Under the pieces are notes generated by a model, which was not told where the DNA came from, searched no databases, and saw only the letters and a list, made by a program, of their open reading frames with translations. The translations under genes and the position numbers were made by a program. Shown here piece by piece: positions 18,459 to 28,034 of a stretch of 64,000 nt of DNA (the first letter of the stretch is position 1; every line of letters begins with the position of its first letter). The DNA is from HGM04593 sp045660825 (GTDB lineage: Bacteria > Bacteroidota > Bacteroidia > Bacteroidales > Bacteroidaceae): assembly GCA_045660825.1 (NCBI GenBank), contig JAZREN010000069.1:9212-73211 (forward strand). The letters run 5' to 3'.

Positions 18459-19358
18459 ATGAAGAAATTACACCTGTTGCTGTTGGCAATACTTGCATTC
18501 ATTGCCTGCAATTCCATAAATGCCCAAGAAAGGACACTTAACGACAGCGAGAAATATCTGCTCAAATACTCAGCAATCGCCGTTGAGCAGATGGAGAAAT
18601 ATGGAATTCCCGCAAGTATCACATTGGCTCAGGGATTGCTTGAAAGCGGAGCGGGCAAAAGCAAACTTGCCACAGAGGCAAACAACCATTTCGGAATAAA
18701 GGCCGACAGCAGATGGAGCGGAGAGACATGTTCCTCGTTCGACAATGGCAACTGGCACAAGTTCAGGGTATACAAGAATGCCGAGAAATCATACGAGGAC
18801 CACTCATTATTCCTTACAGGTAACCAACGGTACAGTGCCCTTTTCAAACTGAAACGTGCAGACTACAAAGGTTGGGCAAAAGGCCTCAAGGACGCATATT
18901 ACGCCGAGGACAGGGAGTATGACAAGAAACTCATAGGCATAATAGAACGCTACGGACTCTACCGATACGACACACAAACAGCCGGTACAAAAAGCTGGGA
19001 GAAGGAGTCTGGCACACCAAAAGAGATTCTTAAGGCCAACGGCATGCTCTACGTCATTGCCGACAGTGGCGATACATTCAAATCACTGTCTAAGGAACTT
19101 GGATTGTCCAAACGCAAGATACGCAAGTACAATGACCTGAACGGTGACTACACATTCAAGAGCGGCGACATCGTCTACCTTGAAAAGAAACACAACAAGG
19201 CTGCAAAGGGGTACGATTTCCACACTACAAAAAAGGGTGAGAGCCTCTACAAGATTTCGCAGATATACGGAATAAAGCTGAAGGCACTTTACAAGATGAA
19301 TCCGCAATACGTGAGCTACACCACATTGAAGGTTGGAGATGTCGTTAGGTTGAGATAA
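18459..19358 (+). CDS. exported glucosaminidase with two LysM domains
   Basis: 299-residue peptidoglycan hydrolase. A signal peptide with cysteine near its end (LLAILAFIACNS) suggests a lipoprotein or an exported protein. The glucosaminidase domain at residues 25-175 (GIPASITLAQGLLESGAGKS, with the catalytic glutamate, then NNHFGIKA and YEDHSLFL) is FlgJ/LytG-like. Two LysM repeats follow, at about 195-243 and 253-299. It probably cleaves N-acetylglucosaminyl bonds in the wall. Confidence 0.93.
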   Translation: MKKLHLLLLAILAFIACNSINAQERTLNDSEKYLLKYSAIAVEQMEKYGIPASITLAQGLLESGAGKSKLATEANNHFGIKADSRWSGETCSSFDNGNWHKFRVYKNAEKSYEDHSLFLTGNQRYSALFKLKRADYKGWAKGLKDAYYAEDREYDKKLIGIIERYGLYRYDTQTAGTKSWEKESGTPKEILKANGMLYVIADSGDTFKSLSKELGLSKRKIRKYNDLNGDYTFKSGDIVYLEKKHNKAAKGYDFHTTKKGESLYKISQIYGIKLKALYKMNPQYVSYTTLKVGDVVRLR

Positions 19359-19368
19359 CAATTAACAA

Positions 19369-19394
19369 AAGTGACGGAAGGCAATCCGTCACTT
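19369..19394. terminator. terminator after the glucosaminidase gene
   Basis: AAGTGACGGA pairs perfectly with TCCGTCACTT around a six-base loop. It lies between two convergent genes and may serve both. Confidence 0.75.
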
Positions 19395-19398
19395 ATTA

Positions 19399-19740
19399 TC
19401 ACTTGTCTATTTTCCCAGTTTCGTGCGACAGGCGGAAAACCGTATAGAGTTCCATCAATGCGCCACAAAGCAGAACCACAATCCACTCGTTGTTATAGCG
19501 AATGAACATGAGTACACCGGCCGCGACAAGCAGCAGTGCTGCCAGTTGCTGCTGCGCAATAAGGCGACGTATTACAACACCTGTATGACGCGGACGAAGC
19601 AAGAACTGTGTTACAGCAAAAATGCCGACACCACAGATATATACATAGGCATACACCTCGGGGAGAAACATTCGCATCACCAACCCGACCAAAAGCGCAA
19701 TAGCGCCTACATAATTCATCAATACAAGAAACTTATTCAC
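19399..19740 (-). CDS. small polytopic membrane protein of unknown function
   Basis: 113 residues with four predicted membrane helices (about residues 5-25, 29-48, 64-82 and 86-104), joined by a short basic loop RPRHTGVVIRRL. I do not recognise a family. It begins at a GTG two bases after the stop of the FtsB-like gene and ends at a shared terminator, so the two are co-transcribed. Confidence 0.75.
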   Translation of the reverse strand: MNKFLVLMNYVGAIALLVGLVMRMFLPEVYAYVYICGVGIFAVTQFLLRPRHTGVVIRRLIAQQQLAALLLVAAGVLMFIRYNNEWIVVLLCGALMELYTVFRLSHETGKIDK

Positions 19741-19741
19741 T

Positions 19742-20050
19742 CTACTTTATTATATATATATCTTCATTATCCTTTACCATCCCCTGCTCACGCGCCACAT
19801 CTTCGATTACGCTGAGGTCGCCATCGGTATACAGTTTCAATTTTGCCTGAATATCGGCCGAATCGGCCTCCATCTCCCTGATTTCATCATTGAGAGTGGC
19901 TATTGTCGCATTGTTCCTTATGTGCCTAATCATATTATTGTCATCAACAAGGACTATAATAACAAGAAAAACAATGGTAGCAGACCAGTATTTATGATCC
20001 ACAATCCACTTACCTACCGATTTCAATTTATCGACAATCTTAAAACTCAT
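19742..20050 (-). CDS. septum formation initiator, FtsB/DivIC-like
   Basis: 102 residues with the family layout: a short cytoplasmic start, one membrane helix (WSATIVFLVIIVLVDD), then a coiled coil (TLNDEIREMEADSADIQAKLK), then a short domain with ...DVAREQGMVKDNEDIYIIK. Divisome subunit inferred from this architecture. It is transcribed away from dnaX. Confidence 0.87.
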   Translation of the reverse strand: MSFKIVDKLKSVGKWIVDHKYWSATIVFLVIIVLVDDNNMIRHIRNNATIATLNDEIREMEADSADIQAKLKLYTDGDLSVIEDVAREQGMVKDNEDIYIIK

Positions 20051-20072
20051 AGAAAACCTCAGTTATTTTTTG

Positions 20073-20112
20073 CAAATATAGCACACTCTTTAAAATATTC
20101 AAGCTATCTTTG
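20073..20112. promoter_or_regulatory. divergent -7 boxes between the FtsB-like gene and dnaX
   Basis: A reverse-strand TATATTTG (20080-20073) precedes the FtsB-like gene and a forward-strand TATCTTTG (20105-20112) precedes dnaX. Both match TAnnTTTG exactly, but neither has a perfect TTTG at the -33 distance, so transcription starts are inferred only. Confidence 0.45.
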
Positions 20113-20174
20113 TGAGAAAGCTTGAAAAATAGCATTATCCAAGTTTACACAAACAAATAACAGTAATCAAGAAA

Positions 20175-22028
20175 ATGGAGAACTACATAGTTTCGGCAAG
20201 AAAGTACCGCCCCGACACGTTCGAGTCGGTTGTTGCACAAAAATCGCTCACCACGACACTGAAGAATGCCATCCACAGCGGAAAGTTGGCGCACGCCTAC
20301 CTGTTCTGCGGTCCACGCGGCGTGGGAAAGACAACATGTGCGCGTATTTTTGCCAAGACGATAAACTGCACAAACCCGACCGCAAACGGCGAGCCTTGTA
20401 ACCAGTGCGAATCGTGCCAGTCATTCAACCAACAACGTTCATACTCGATTTATGAACTCGACGCAGCCAGCAACAACTCGGTAGAGGACATACGCTCATT
20501 GAATGAACAGGTGCGCATACCGCCCCAAGTTGGAAAGTACAAGGTGTATATCATTGACGAGGTACACATGCTGTCACAGGCAGCCTTCAATGCTTTCCTG
20601 AAGACACTTGAAGAGCCACCTGCACACGCAATATTCATACTTGCAACGACTGAGAAGCACAAGATTATCCCAACTATCCTGTCACGTTGCCAGATATACG
20701 ATTTCAGCCGTATTGAGGCTGCGGATATCATAGCCCACCTCAAAGGCATTGCCCTAAATGAGGGAATCAATTGTGAAGATGAGGCCCTGCGCATAATAGC
20801 ACAAAAATCGGATGGTTGCATGCGTGATGCGCTCTCACTGTTCGACCAGATGGCAAGCTTCACACAAGGCGACCTGACATATACAAAAGTCATTGAGAGC
20901 CTCAACGTGCTTGACTATGAATACTATTTCAGGCTCACGGATTTCATCATAGAGAAGAAGACATCGCAATGTCTGTTGCTTTTCAACGAAGTACTCAATA
21001 AAGGATTCGAAGGGAACATCTTCATTGAAGGAGCGGCATCACATTTCAGGGATCTGTTGGTGAATAGCGATGAAGCTACAGCCGAACTTTTTGATGGTAG
21101 CGCTGATTTGCGAAACAGATACATGGAACAGGCACGCCGTTGCACACCCAAAATGCTGTTCAACGCAATAAGACTTTGCAGCAACTGCAGCCTCAACTAC
21201 AGAACCAGCCGCAATAAACGCCTGCAGGTGGAGCTTACCCTCATTGAACTTTCGCAAATGAATGACAGCGACAATGACGATGGTGGGGGGCGACGCCCCA
21301 AGATGCTAAAACCGATTTTCAACAACATTACTAAAGAGACGCAACAACCGGCCGCGACTGTAGTGCAGACACCGGCCAAGCAACAGTCTGCACAAGAAGA
21401 GAAGAGCACGCAGACAGCACCACAACAGCCCACAAGCACCACCAATAGAACAGAAACCGTCACACCGGCCAGACCTATCCAGGGAAGACCTGCAGAATTA
21501 AGGACAAGAAGCGAAGGAGGTGGAGGACTTGGTAGAATGTTCAAAAAATCGAGAACCGTCATAGGTGTCGAAGAAGAGCCCAAAGCCCCGCCAGCAGAGG
21601 CCGAAGCGGTTAAAGCAATGGACGCCGTAGTGACGCCACAGGCTCAACAGGTGGCAAGCAGTACTGAAATAACCGATGCGACACTATCACAAGCATGGAC
21701 CTCATATGCACTTACATTGCCGGAGAAAGAGAGGGCATTGGCCGACCGCATGAAGATAATGGTACCCAAGGTGGAAAGCCAGGATTGCTTCATCATTTCT
21801 GTAGACAACCAGATGGCTGCCGACCTCTTTGAGCTGGAGGGAAAACGTATTTGCGAGGGCATGAGTCCATTCCTTGGAAACACCATAATGAAAATGAAGG
21901 TGATAGTGAACAAGGTTGTTGTTGAACGTCACACAAGCGACAAGAGCAAGCAATATGCAATATTGGTTGAAAAGAACCCGCTTGTAGAAAAACTGCGAAA
22001 GGAATTGAATCTCGAAGTAGCAAGATAA
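20175..22028 (+). CDS. dnaX: DNA polymerase III subunit gamma/tau
   Basis: Clamp-loader ATPase of the replicase; 617 residues. Walker A GPRGVGKTT is at residues 46-54, a four-cysteine zinc module (CTNPTANGEPCNQCESC) at about 65-81, Walker B IDEVHML at about 120, and a sensor-1-type segment around ILATTE. The linker at residues 365-500 is rich in P, Q and T and poorly ordered; the C-terminal tau-like domain is at about 505-617. No frameshift signal for a separate gamma form was identified. Confidence 0.95.
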   Translation: MENYIVSARKYRPDTFESVVAQKSLTTTLKNAIHSGKLAHAYLFCGPRGVGKTTCARIFAKTINCTNPTANGEPCNQCESCQSFNQQRSYSIYELDAASNNSVEDIRSLNEQVRIPPQVGKYKVYIIDEVHMLSQAAFNAFLKTLEEPPAHAIFILATTEKHKIIPTILSRCQIYDFSRIEAADIIAHLKGIALNEGINCEDEALRIIAQKSDGCMRDALSLFDQMASFTQGDLTYTKVIESLNVLDYEYYFRLTDFIIEKKTSQCLLLFNEVLNKGFEGNIFIEGAASHFRDLLVNSDEATAELFDGSADLRNRYMEQARRCTPKMLFNAIRLCSNCSLNYRTSRNKRLQVELTLIELSQMNDSDNDDGGGRRPKMLKPIFNNITKETQQPAATVVQTPAKQQSAQEEKSTQTAPQQPTSTTNRTETVTPARPIQGRPAELRTRSEGGGGLGRMFKKSRTVIGVEEEPKAPPAEAEAVKAMDAVVTPQAQQVASSTEITDATLSQAWTSYALTLPEKERALADRMKIMVPKVESQDCFIISVDNQMAADLFELEGKRICEGMSPFLGNTIMKMKVIVNKVVVERHTSDKSKQYAILVEKNPLVEKLRKELNLEVAR

Positions 22029-22067
22029 AGAGTATGGATGGCCAAATTGACCATCCATACTCTTTAT
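22027..22067 (+). terminator. terminator after dnaX
   Basis: AAAGAGTATGGATGG pairs perfectly with CCATCCATACTCTTT (15 base pairs, nine-base loop). The left arm begins at the dnaX stop codon. Confidence 0.85.
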
Positions 22068-22068
22068 C

Positions 22069-22568
22069 AAACAAAGCAAGCCTCATGTGGCCGTATAAGT
22101 AAAGTCATAAAATCAGAAAAAGCAAATAAAATCAGCACATTTTTTGTCATGCAAATTGGTCTACAAATTATTTTCAAATAAAAAAATTTTTCGTCTTATT
22201 TAGATTTATTCCAAATAACATCAAGACAGGCAAGCCACAGGTTGTTTTTTGTACGAAACCATACCACAGGCAAAACTGAAGCGATTTTATTACATACAAC
22301 AACATTGAGGATAATGCCCATTGCAGAGATAATATATTGAAAATCAATGTTCAAAAAAAATAACGCAAAACAACAACAATCGCATTTTAGAAAATCTTAA
22401 CACGCTGATATACAACCCATTATTGAATACAAATTTTCTGGTACTTTTTCTCTGCTTGCTATTTCATTTTTATTTGTAGATATTTGCAAAGGATTTGGTG
22501 TGGGATAGATTCAAATGAACACGCCACATTCCGCTTCATAAAACAGAATAGTAAAAACACAACCGTCG
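22069..22568 (+). other. 500-base AT-rich leader upstream of dnaA
   Basis: No gene is supported here. I looked for DnaA boxes (TTATNCACA and its complement) and found no convincing cluster, so I do not call an origin. The length suggests a long 5' leader or regulatory region for dnaA. Confidence 0.4.
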
Positions 22569-23960
22569 ATGACACTTAATCTCGATACAAAATGGAACAA
22601 ATGTTTGGAGATCATTCGCGATAATGTCTCTGAAACAACCTTCAATACTTGGTTTGCGGACATCACACCGCTCAAGTACGAGGGTAATACTCTTACCATA
22701 CAGGTAAAGAGCAATTTTGTATATGAGTTCTTGGAAGGAAATTTTGTCGACCTGTTGCGTTCTACCCTATTCAAGGTTATGGGCAACGGCACACAGCTCA
22801 TGTACAGCGTACTCACCGACAAGGACAACAACCTGAGCATGGAGGTTGGCACAGAGGGTGGCGTATCGACAAGCAGACGAACTGCAAACAGTGGCAATAA
22901 TGCACCTGTAGCAAAGCAGGAAGCTATTCAGGAACTGGATTCCATGCTCATCAACCGCTACACCTTTGACAACTACGTCGAGGGAATCAGCAACCGTCTA
23001 TCACGCTCTGTGGCAATAAGCGTTGCCGACAAACCGGGCAGGGCATTCAACCCATTGTTCATACATGGTTCATCGGGTGTAGGAAAGACACACTTGATAA
23101 ATGCCATCGGTATCAAGATAAAGGAACTGCACCCTGAATTGCGAGTGCTGTACGTATCGGCACACCTTTTCCAGGTACAATATACAGATTCTATACTCCA
23201 GAAGAATTTCAATGATTTCATGAGATTCTATCAAAGCATTGATGTCCTTATCATTGACGATATTCAGGAGTTCGCGGGCCTTCAGAAGACCCAGAACGCT
23301 TTCTTCCATATATTCAACCACCTGCATCTGAACGGAAAGCAGCTGATTATGACATCGGATCGCTCACCGGCACAACTGCAGGGTATGGAAGAGCGTTTAA
23401 TTACACGATTCAAGTGGGGCATGACAGCCGAAATAGAGAAGCCCGATTTCGAATTGCGCAAGAATATTCTTCGCAACAAGATATACAGGGATGGCTTAAA
23501 ATTCCCCGAAGAGGTTATATCATACATTGCAGAGAATGTAAATGCAAGTATCAGAGATCTTGAAGGTATTGTAGTGTCAATCATGGCACACTCAACCATC
23601 AACAATGCCGATATTGACATAAACCTTGCACGCAGAATCATTGGCGACTTCTCAGACTATGAAAAGAAGACAATCACCATTGACGACATCATAAAGAAGG
23701 TATCAGAGTATTACGGTGTAGAGGCCGGCGCCATCAATACCCGCTCACGTAAACGCGAAGTGGTACTTGTTCGCCAGGTTGCAATGTATCTTGCAAAGAA
23801 GCACCTCGACATGTCTACCTCAAAAATAGGCAAGTATGTAGGAGACAGAGACCACGCCACAGTGCTCCACGCATGCAAGACAATAGCAAATCTTGCCGAA
23901 ACCGACAAGCAGTTCCGTGTTGAACTTGAAGAAATTGACAATTCGCTTCTAAGCGCATAA
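22569..23960 (+). CDS. dnaA: chromosomal replication initiator protein DnaA
   Basis: ATP-dependent initiator that binds DnaA boxes and melts the origin; 463 residues. Domain I (WNKCLEIIRDNVSETTFNTWF) leads to the AAA+ domain with Walker A GSSGVGKTHL (about residues 162-171) and Walker B VLIIDDIQEF (about 224-233). Domain IV carries the DNA-binding signature GDRDHATVLHACKT near residues 427-440. It is a lone gene between strong hairpins, not next to dnaN. Confidence 0.98.
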   Translation: MTLNLDTKWNKCLEIIRDNVSETTFNTWFADITPLKYEGNTLTIQVKSNFVYEFLEGNFVDLLRSTLFKVMGNGTQLMYSVLTDKDNNLSMEVGTEGGVSTSRRTANSGNNAPVAKQEAIQELDSMLINRYTFDNYVEGISNRLSRSVAISVADKPGRAFNPLFIHGSSGVGKTHLINAIGIKIKELHPELRVLYVSAHLFQVQYTDSILQKNFNDFMRFYQSIDVLIIDDIQEFAGLQKTQNAFFHIFNHLHLNGKQLIMTSDRSPAQLQGMEERLITRFKWGMTAEIEKPDFELRKNILRNKIYRDGLKFPEEVISYIAENVNASIRDLEGIVVSIMAHSTINNADIDINLARRIIGDFSDYEKKTITIDDIIKKVSEYYGVEAGAINTRSRKREVVLVRQVAMYLAKKHLDMSTSKIGKYVGDRDHATVLHACKTIANLAETDKQFRVELEEIDNSLLSA

Positions 23961-23975
23961 TACAATAAGTATAAC

Positions 23976-24022
23976 GATATCAGCGGTCGTATCACTCCGG
24001 GAGTGATACGGCCGCTGATATT
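23976..24022 (+). terminator. terminator after dnaA
   Basis: A 22-23-base stem pairs ATATCAGCGGTCGTATCACT with its near-complement AGTGATACGGCCGCTGATAT, with a very small loop (one G-T position), followed by TTATAT. Confidence 0.85.
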
Positions 24023-24199
24023 ATATAATACCCAATTTCTTCGAGCTACAAAAACAATAACATTTTTCCAAAAAGTATTTGTAAAAAATCTTTTTAGAAA
24101 ACTATTTAGGTATGTAAAAATTTTAAACAGCTGGTATTCAATAGCTTGAAAATATTTTTGGAAAACTTTTAGTTTATGTAAAGTTAAAAAAATATTTTA

Positions 24200-24231
24200 T
24201 TTGGTAATTATGGAAATGATTTCTATTTTTG
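24200..24231 (+). promoter_or_regulatory. Bacteroidales promoter for nrdJ
   Basis: TTTG (24200-24203), 20 bases, then TATTTTTG (24224-24231): an exact match to both consensus boxes. The leader is about 45 bases. The preceding 24024-24199 is very AT-rich and contains no cobalamin riboswitch-like or NrdR-box-like sequence that I can see. Confidence 0.7.
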
Positions 24232-24282
24232 TAATACTATAATGAGAAAAACATTCAAGAATCAACAACTAGAAAAAATCAC

Positions 24283-26817
24283 ATGATGGAACAACAAAAA
24301 TTCTCCCAGGACGAAGCACTCAAAGCTGCACTTGAGTACTTTGACGGCGATGAGCTTGCTGCAAGAGTCTGGGTAAACAAATATGCGCTCAAGGATTCTT
24401 TCGGGAACATCTATGAAAAGTCGCCACAAGACATGCATTGGCGCATCGCAAATGAGATTGCCAGAATAGAATCGAAATATGAGAATCCTATGTCGGCTGA
24501 AGAGGTTTTTGCACTGCTCGACAAATTCAAATACGTAGTACCGTCGGGCAGCCCAATGACAGGAATAGGCAACGGATACCAGATAGCCTCGCTTTCAAAC
24601 TGCTTTGTAATAGGCCTTGACGGCAGCGCAGACTCTTATGGTGCAATCATACGCATTGACGAGGAGCAGGTACAACTCATGAAACGACGTGGTGGCGTGG
24701 GACATGACTTATCACACATACGTCCCAAAGGCTCCCCGGTAAAGAATTCCGCACTCACCTCTACCGGCTTGGTACCATTCATGGAACGATACTCCAACTC
24801 CACACGCGAGGTCGCGCAGGATGGCCGACGTGGAGCCTTGATGCTGAGCGTATCCATCAAGCACCCCGACGCAGAAGCTTTCATTGACGCAAAGATGACC
24901 GAGGGCAAGGTTACAGGCGCAAACGTCTCGGTAAAGATTGACGACGATTTCATGAGAGCTGTAACGACTGCAACCCCTTACACGCAACAGTATCCCATCA
25001 ATGCAGACAACCCTTTATACACAAAGGAGATAGACGCCACCAAACTATGGGAAAAGATTATTCACAACGCATGGAAATCGGCCGAACCGGGAGTGCTGTT
25101 CTGGGATACAATCAAAAGGGAGTCCATCCCCGACTGCTACGCCGACCTGGGATTTGAAACCGTATCGACAAACCCATGCGGTGAAATCCCATTGTGTCCA
25201 TACGATTCGTGCCGTCTTATAGCCATCAACCTGTTTTCATACGTAGTGAACCCGTTCACCCCTGATGCCTATTTTGATTTTGAACTGTTCAAGGAGCATG
25301 CCGCAAAGACACAGCGCATTATGGACGACATAATAGACCTTGAACTGGAGAAGATTGAGGCCATCAAGGAAAAGATTGAAGGCGACCCCGAAAGCGAAGA
25401 GGTGAAGGGAGCCGAAAGGAAACTATGGGACAAGATATACCGCAAGAGTAGCATGGGACGCCGCACAGGCGTTGGCATCACCGCCGAGGGCGACATGCTT
25501 GCAGCCATGGGACTGCGCTACGGAACAGAAGAGGCTACAGCTTTTGCCGAAGAAGTACATAAGACATTGGCTATAGCCGTGTACTCATCATCGGTAAACC
25601 TTGCGAAAGAGCGTGGTGCTTTTGAGATATTCGACATAAAGCGCGAAGCCGGCAACCCATTCATAAACCGCTTGAAAGAGACATGTCCGAGCCTTTACAC
25701 AGAGATGGAGAAGTATGGCCGCCGCAACATCGCCTGTCTCACGATTGCTCCAACAGGTACCGTCAGCATAATGACACAGACCACATCGGGAATTGAGCCG
25801 GTATTCATGCCCGTATACAAGCGCCGCAGAAAGGTAAATCCCAACGACACGAATGTACACGTCGATTTCACCGACGAAAACGGTGACTCTTTCGAGGAGT
25901 ATATAGTATACCATCACAAGTTTGTGGAGTGGATGAAGAGTTGCGGCATAGACACCTCCAAACGATATTCACAAGCCGAGATAGAGAGCATCGTAGCGCG
26001 TTCGCCCTACAATAAAGCAACATCGAACGACATCGATTGGGTAGCAAAAGTAGAGATGCAAGGACGCATACAGAAATGGGTAGACCACTCTATCAGCGTA
26101 ACCATCAACCTACCCAATAATGTTGACGAAAAGCTTGTCAACGAACTGTACGTCACCGCCTGGAAATGCGGCTGCAAAGGCTGCACCGTCTACCGCGACG
26201 GCTCACGCGCAGGCGTGCTGGTGTCCACAGACAACAAAAAAGAGAAAAAAGAGAACGATGAGGCAAAGCCGTTCATCACAGAAGTGCGCCCCGTAACGCT
26301 TAAAGCCGACGTCGTACGTTTCCAGAACAACAAGGAGAAATGGGTGGCATTCATTGGCCTGTTAAACGGAGAGCCATACGAGATATTCACCGGACAGCAG
26401 GACGACGAGGATGGTATACCATTGCCAAAAAATGTCACTCAGGGTATCATCATAAAGCACAGCAACGAAGACGGGAGCAAGCGCTACGATTTCCAGTTCG
26501 AGAACAAAATTGGCTACAAAACCACCATAGAAGGTTTGTCAGAACGTTTCAACCCCGAATTCTGGAACTACGCGAAACTCATTTCAGGCGTGCTACGCTA
26601 CAAGATGCCAATTGAACAGGTGATCAAACTGATATCATCACTACAACTGGAATCGGACAACATCAACACATGGAAAAATGGTGTTGAGCGTGCCCTCAAG
26701 CGATACATCAAAGACGGCACGTCAACAGCCGAGAAATGCCCCAACTGCAAGCAACAACTGATTTTTGAGGAAGGCTGCCTGCACTGCCCCGGATGCGGAT
26801 ATTCAAAATGCGGATAA
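24283..26817 (+). CDS. nrdJ: adenosylcobalamin-dependent ribonucleotide reductase (class II)
   Basis: Makes deoxyribonucleotides using vitamin B12 as radical source; 844 residues. The catalytic-site region STNPCGEIPLCPYDSCRL (about residues 293-310), the first redox cysteine in LSNCFVIG, and IAPTGTVSIMTQTTSGIEP (about 488-506) identify the class II enzyme. The C-terminus has a cysteine-rich tail (CPNCKQQL, then CLHCPGCGYSKCG) that shuttles electrons or binds zinc. A second ATG one codon in is equally possible as the start. It is monocistronic, with its own promoter. Confidence 0.95.
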   Translation: MMEQQKFSQDEALKAALEYFDGDELAARVWVNKYALKDSFGNIYEKSPQDMHWRIANEIARIESKYENPMSAEEVFALLDKFKYVVPSGSPMTGIGNGYQIASLSNCFVIGLDGSADSYGAIIRIDEEQVQLMKRRGGVGHDLSHIRPKGSPVKNSALTSTGLVPFMERYSNSTREVAQDGRRGALMLSVSIKHPDAEAFIDAKMTEGKVTGANVSVKIDDDFMRAVTTATPYTQQYPINADNPLYTKEIDATKLWEKIIHNAWKSAEPGVLFWDTIKRESIPDCYADLGFETVSTNPCGEIPLCPYDSCRLIAINLFSYVVNPFTPDAYFDFELFKEHAAKTQRIMDDIIDLELEKIEAIKEKIEGDPESEEVKGAERKLWDKIYRKSSMGRRTGVGITAEGDMLAAMGLRYGTEEATAFAEEVHKTLAIAVYSSSVNLAKERGAFEIFDIKREAGNPFINRLKETCPSLYTEMEKYGRRNIACLTIAPTGTVSIMTQTTSGIEPVFMPVYKRRRKVNPNDTNVHVDFTDENGDSFEEYIVYHHKFVEWMKSCGIDTSKRYSQAEIESIVARSPYNKATSNDIDWVAKVEMQGRIQKWVDHSISVTINLPNNVDEKLVNELYVTAWKCGCKGCTVYRDGSRAGVLVSTDNKKEKKENDEAKPFITEVRPVTLKADVVRFQNNKEKWVAFIGLLNGEPYEIFTGQQDDEDGIPLPKNVTQGIIIKHSNEDGSKRYDFQFENKIGYKTTIEGLSERFNPEFWNYAKLISGVLRYKMPIEQVIKLISSLQLESDNINTWKNGVERALKRYIKDGTSTAEKCPNCKQQLIFEEGCLHCPGCGYSKCG

Positions 26818-26837
26818 CCAGAATTGAACCGACACTG

Positions 26838-26868
26838 AGTCAAAGAGCCACGTCGTGGCTCTTTGACT
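26838..26868. terminator. perfect 15-bp palindrome after nrdJ
   Basis: AGTCAAAGAGCCACG and its exact reverse complement meet around a single central T. There is no T run after it. It probably acts as the nrdJ terminator. Confidence 0.6.
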
Positions 26869-26883
26869 GCAATAACAACAATC

Positions 26884-27252
26884 ATGCAGATAGACAAATA
26901 CACCATAGAGCTACGCGACGTACACATGTACGCGCACCACGGCGTAATGCAACAGGAACGTGAAATCGGCGCCTGGTTTACAATAGACATTGAACTAGAA
27001 ATCAATGACTACAGCTGCACCGAAAGCGACTGGATAGACGGCACTGTGAGCTATGCCGACGTATATAAAATCCTGCACAACGAGATGCAACAGCCATCAC
27101 AGCTGTTAGAACATGTATGCAACAGGATTTCCAAGAAAATTTACGAAAGATTCGGGCAAGTGAGTGCCATCAGAATAACTCTATGGAAGGACACGCCACC
27201 AATGGGCGGCGACAGACTGAAAGCAGCAGTCACATTGTCAAGCAGTAGATAA
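26884..27252 (+). CDS. folB: dihydroneopterin aldolase
   Basis: Folate-pathway enzyme converting dihydroneopterin to 6-hydroxymethyl-dihydropterin. From the ATG at 26884 the protein has 122 residues (MQIDKYTIELRDVHMYAHHGVM). Family motifs include HGVMQQEREIGAWF, GTVSYADVYKI and QLLEHVCNRI. An ATG 21 bases upstream lies against the terminator and is less likely. It converges with rnc. Confidence 0.93.
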   Translation: MQIDKYTIELRDVHMYAHHGVMQQEREIGAWFTIDIELEINDYSCTESDWIDGTVSYADVYKILHNEMQQPSQLLEHVCNRISKKIYERFGQVSAIRITLWKDTPPMGGDRLKAAVTLSSSR

Positions 27253-27281
27253 AAAACAAAAAAGGAGAACTGGAATTGTGG

Positions 27282-28034
27282 TCATTTAACCTTAGACAAT
27301 GCCTGACGAGCCGCCTTCTGTTGGCTCTCGCGCTTTGAGAAGCCATCACCAATGCCGCAAACCTCACCACCGACAAGCACCTCACTTACAAAGAAGACAC
27401 CCTCCTTGCGCATCTCCTCGGTTACAATACGGAACTCCACATCGATGTGTTTCTTCTGCCCCCACTCTATCAGACGGCTCTTGTAGTTCTTGTCGGCCTT
27501 TACAACAGATTCAATATCGGGAAGACGCGAGAAAACCCTGTCGAGCAAGAAACGCCGACACTGCTTGTAACCCTTGTCAATATATATGGCTCCGACAAGA
27601 GCCTCAAGCGCATTGCCATAGATATAGTTGTTATGCTGGTGCGCAACTCCACACGCATTCACATATTTGTCGAGACCTATCTGCAGAGCAAGCTCATTCA
27701 ACCTCTCACGACAGACAAGATTGCTTCGCGACTTGGTTAGGAAACCCTCGCGCTCGCGATTGAATTTTGAATAAAGGAAGTCGGCAGTAATGGAACTGAG
27801 TACGGCATCGCCCAGAAATTCCAGACGTTCATTACATGATAGTTTTGTTGTCCCCGATGTAGAGCTGTGCGTCATGGCCATCTCATAGAGTTTGATGTCG
27901 CTAGGCACATAACCTAATATCGAGTACAACAACAAATAAGACTCCCTGTCCTTGCGGGACAGGAGTCTTATCTTATCAATCAGTTTCTTAAAAAATCTGT
28001 CAGCCTTCAATTTTCTTAAAAGCGATGCTTGCAT
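27282..28034 (-). CDS. rnc: ribonuclease III
   Basis: Double-strand RNA endonuclease for rRNA and mRNA processing; about 250 residues from the chosen ATG (MQASLLRKLKADRF). The signature NERLEFLGDAVLSS (about residues 67-80) contains the catalytic acidic residues; a second acidic site is in NALEALVGAIYID. A dsRNA-binding domain fills the last 70 residues (YKSRLIEWGQKKH). The start overlaps the fabF stop by about 35 bases; an ATG further upstream, inside fabF, is possible. Confidence 0.93.
   Translation of the reverse strand: MQASLLRKLKADRFFKKLIDKIRLLSRKDRESYLLLYSILGYVPSDIKLYEMAMTHSSTSGTTKLSCNERLEFLGDAVLSSITADFLYSKFNREREGFLTKSRSNLVCRERLNELALQIGLDKYVNACGVAHQHNNYIYGNALEALVGAIYIDKGYKQCRRFLLDRVFSRLPDIESVVKADKNYKSRLIEWGQKKHIDVEFRIVTEEMRKEGVFFVSEVLVGGEVCGIGDGFSKRESQQKAARQALSKVK

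Noticed and set aside
22069..22568. A replication origin upstream of dnaA
   Set aside because: No cluster of DnaA boxes could be found by eye, and Bacteroidota origins are often not next to dnaA.
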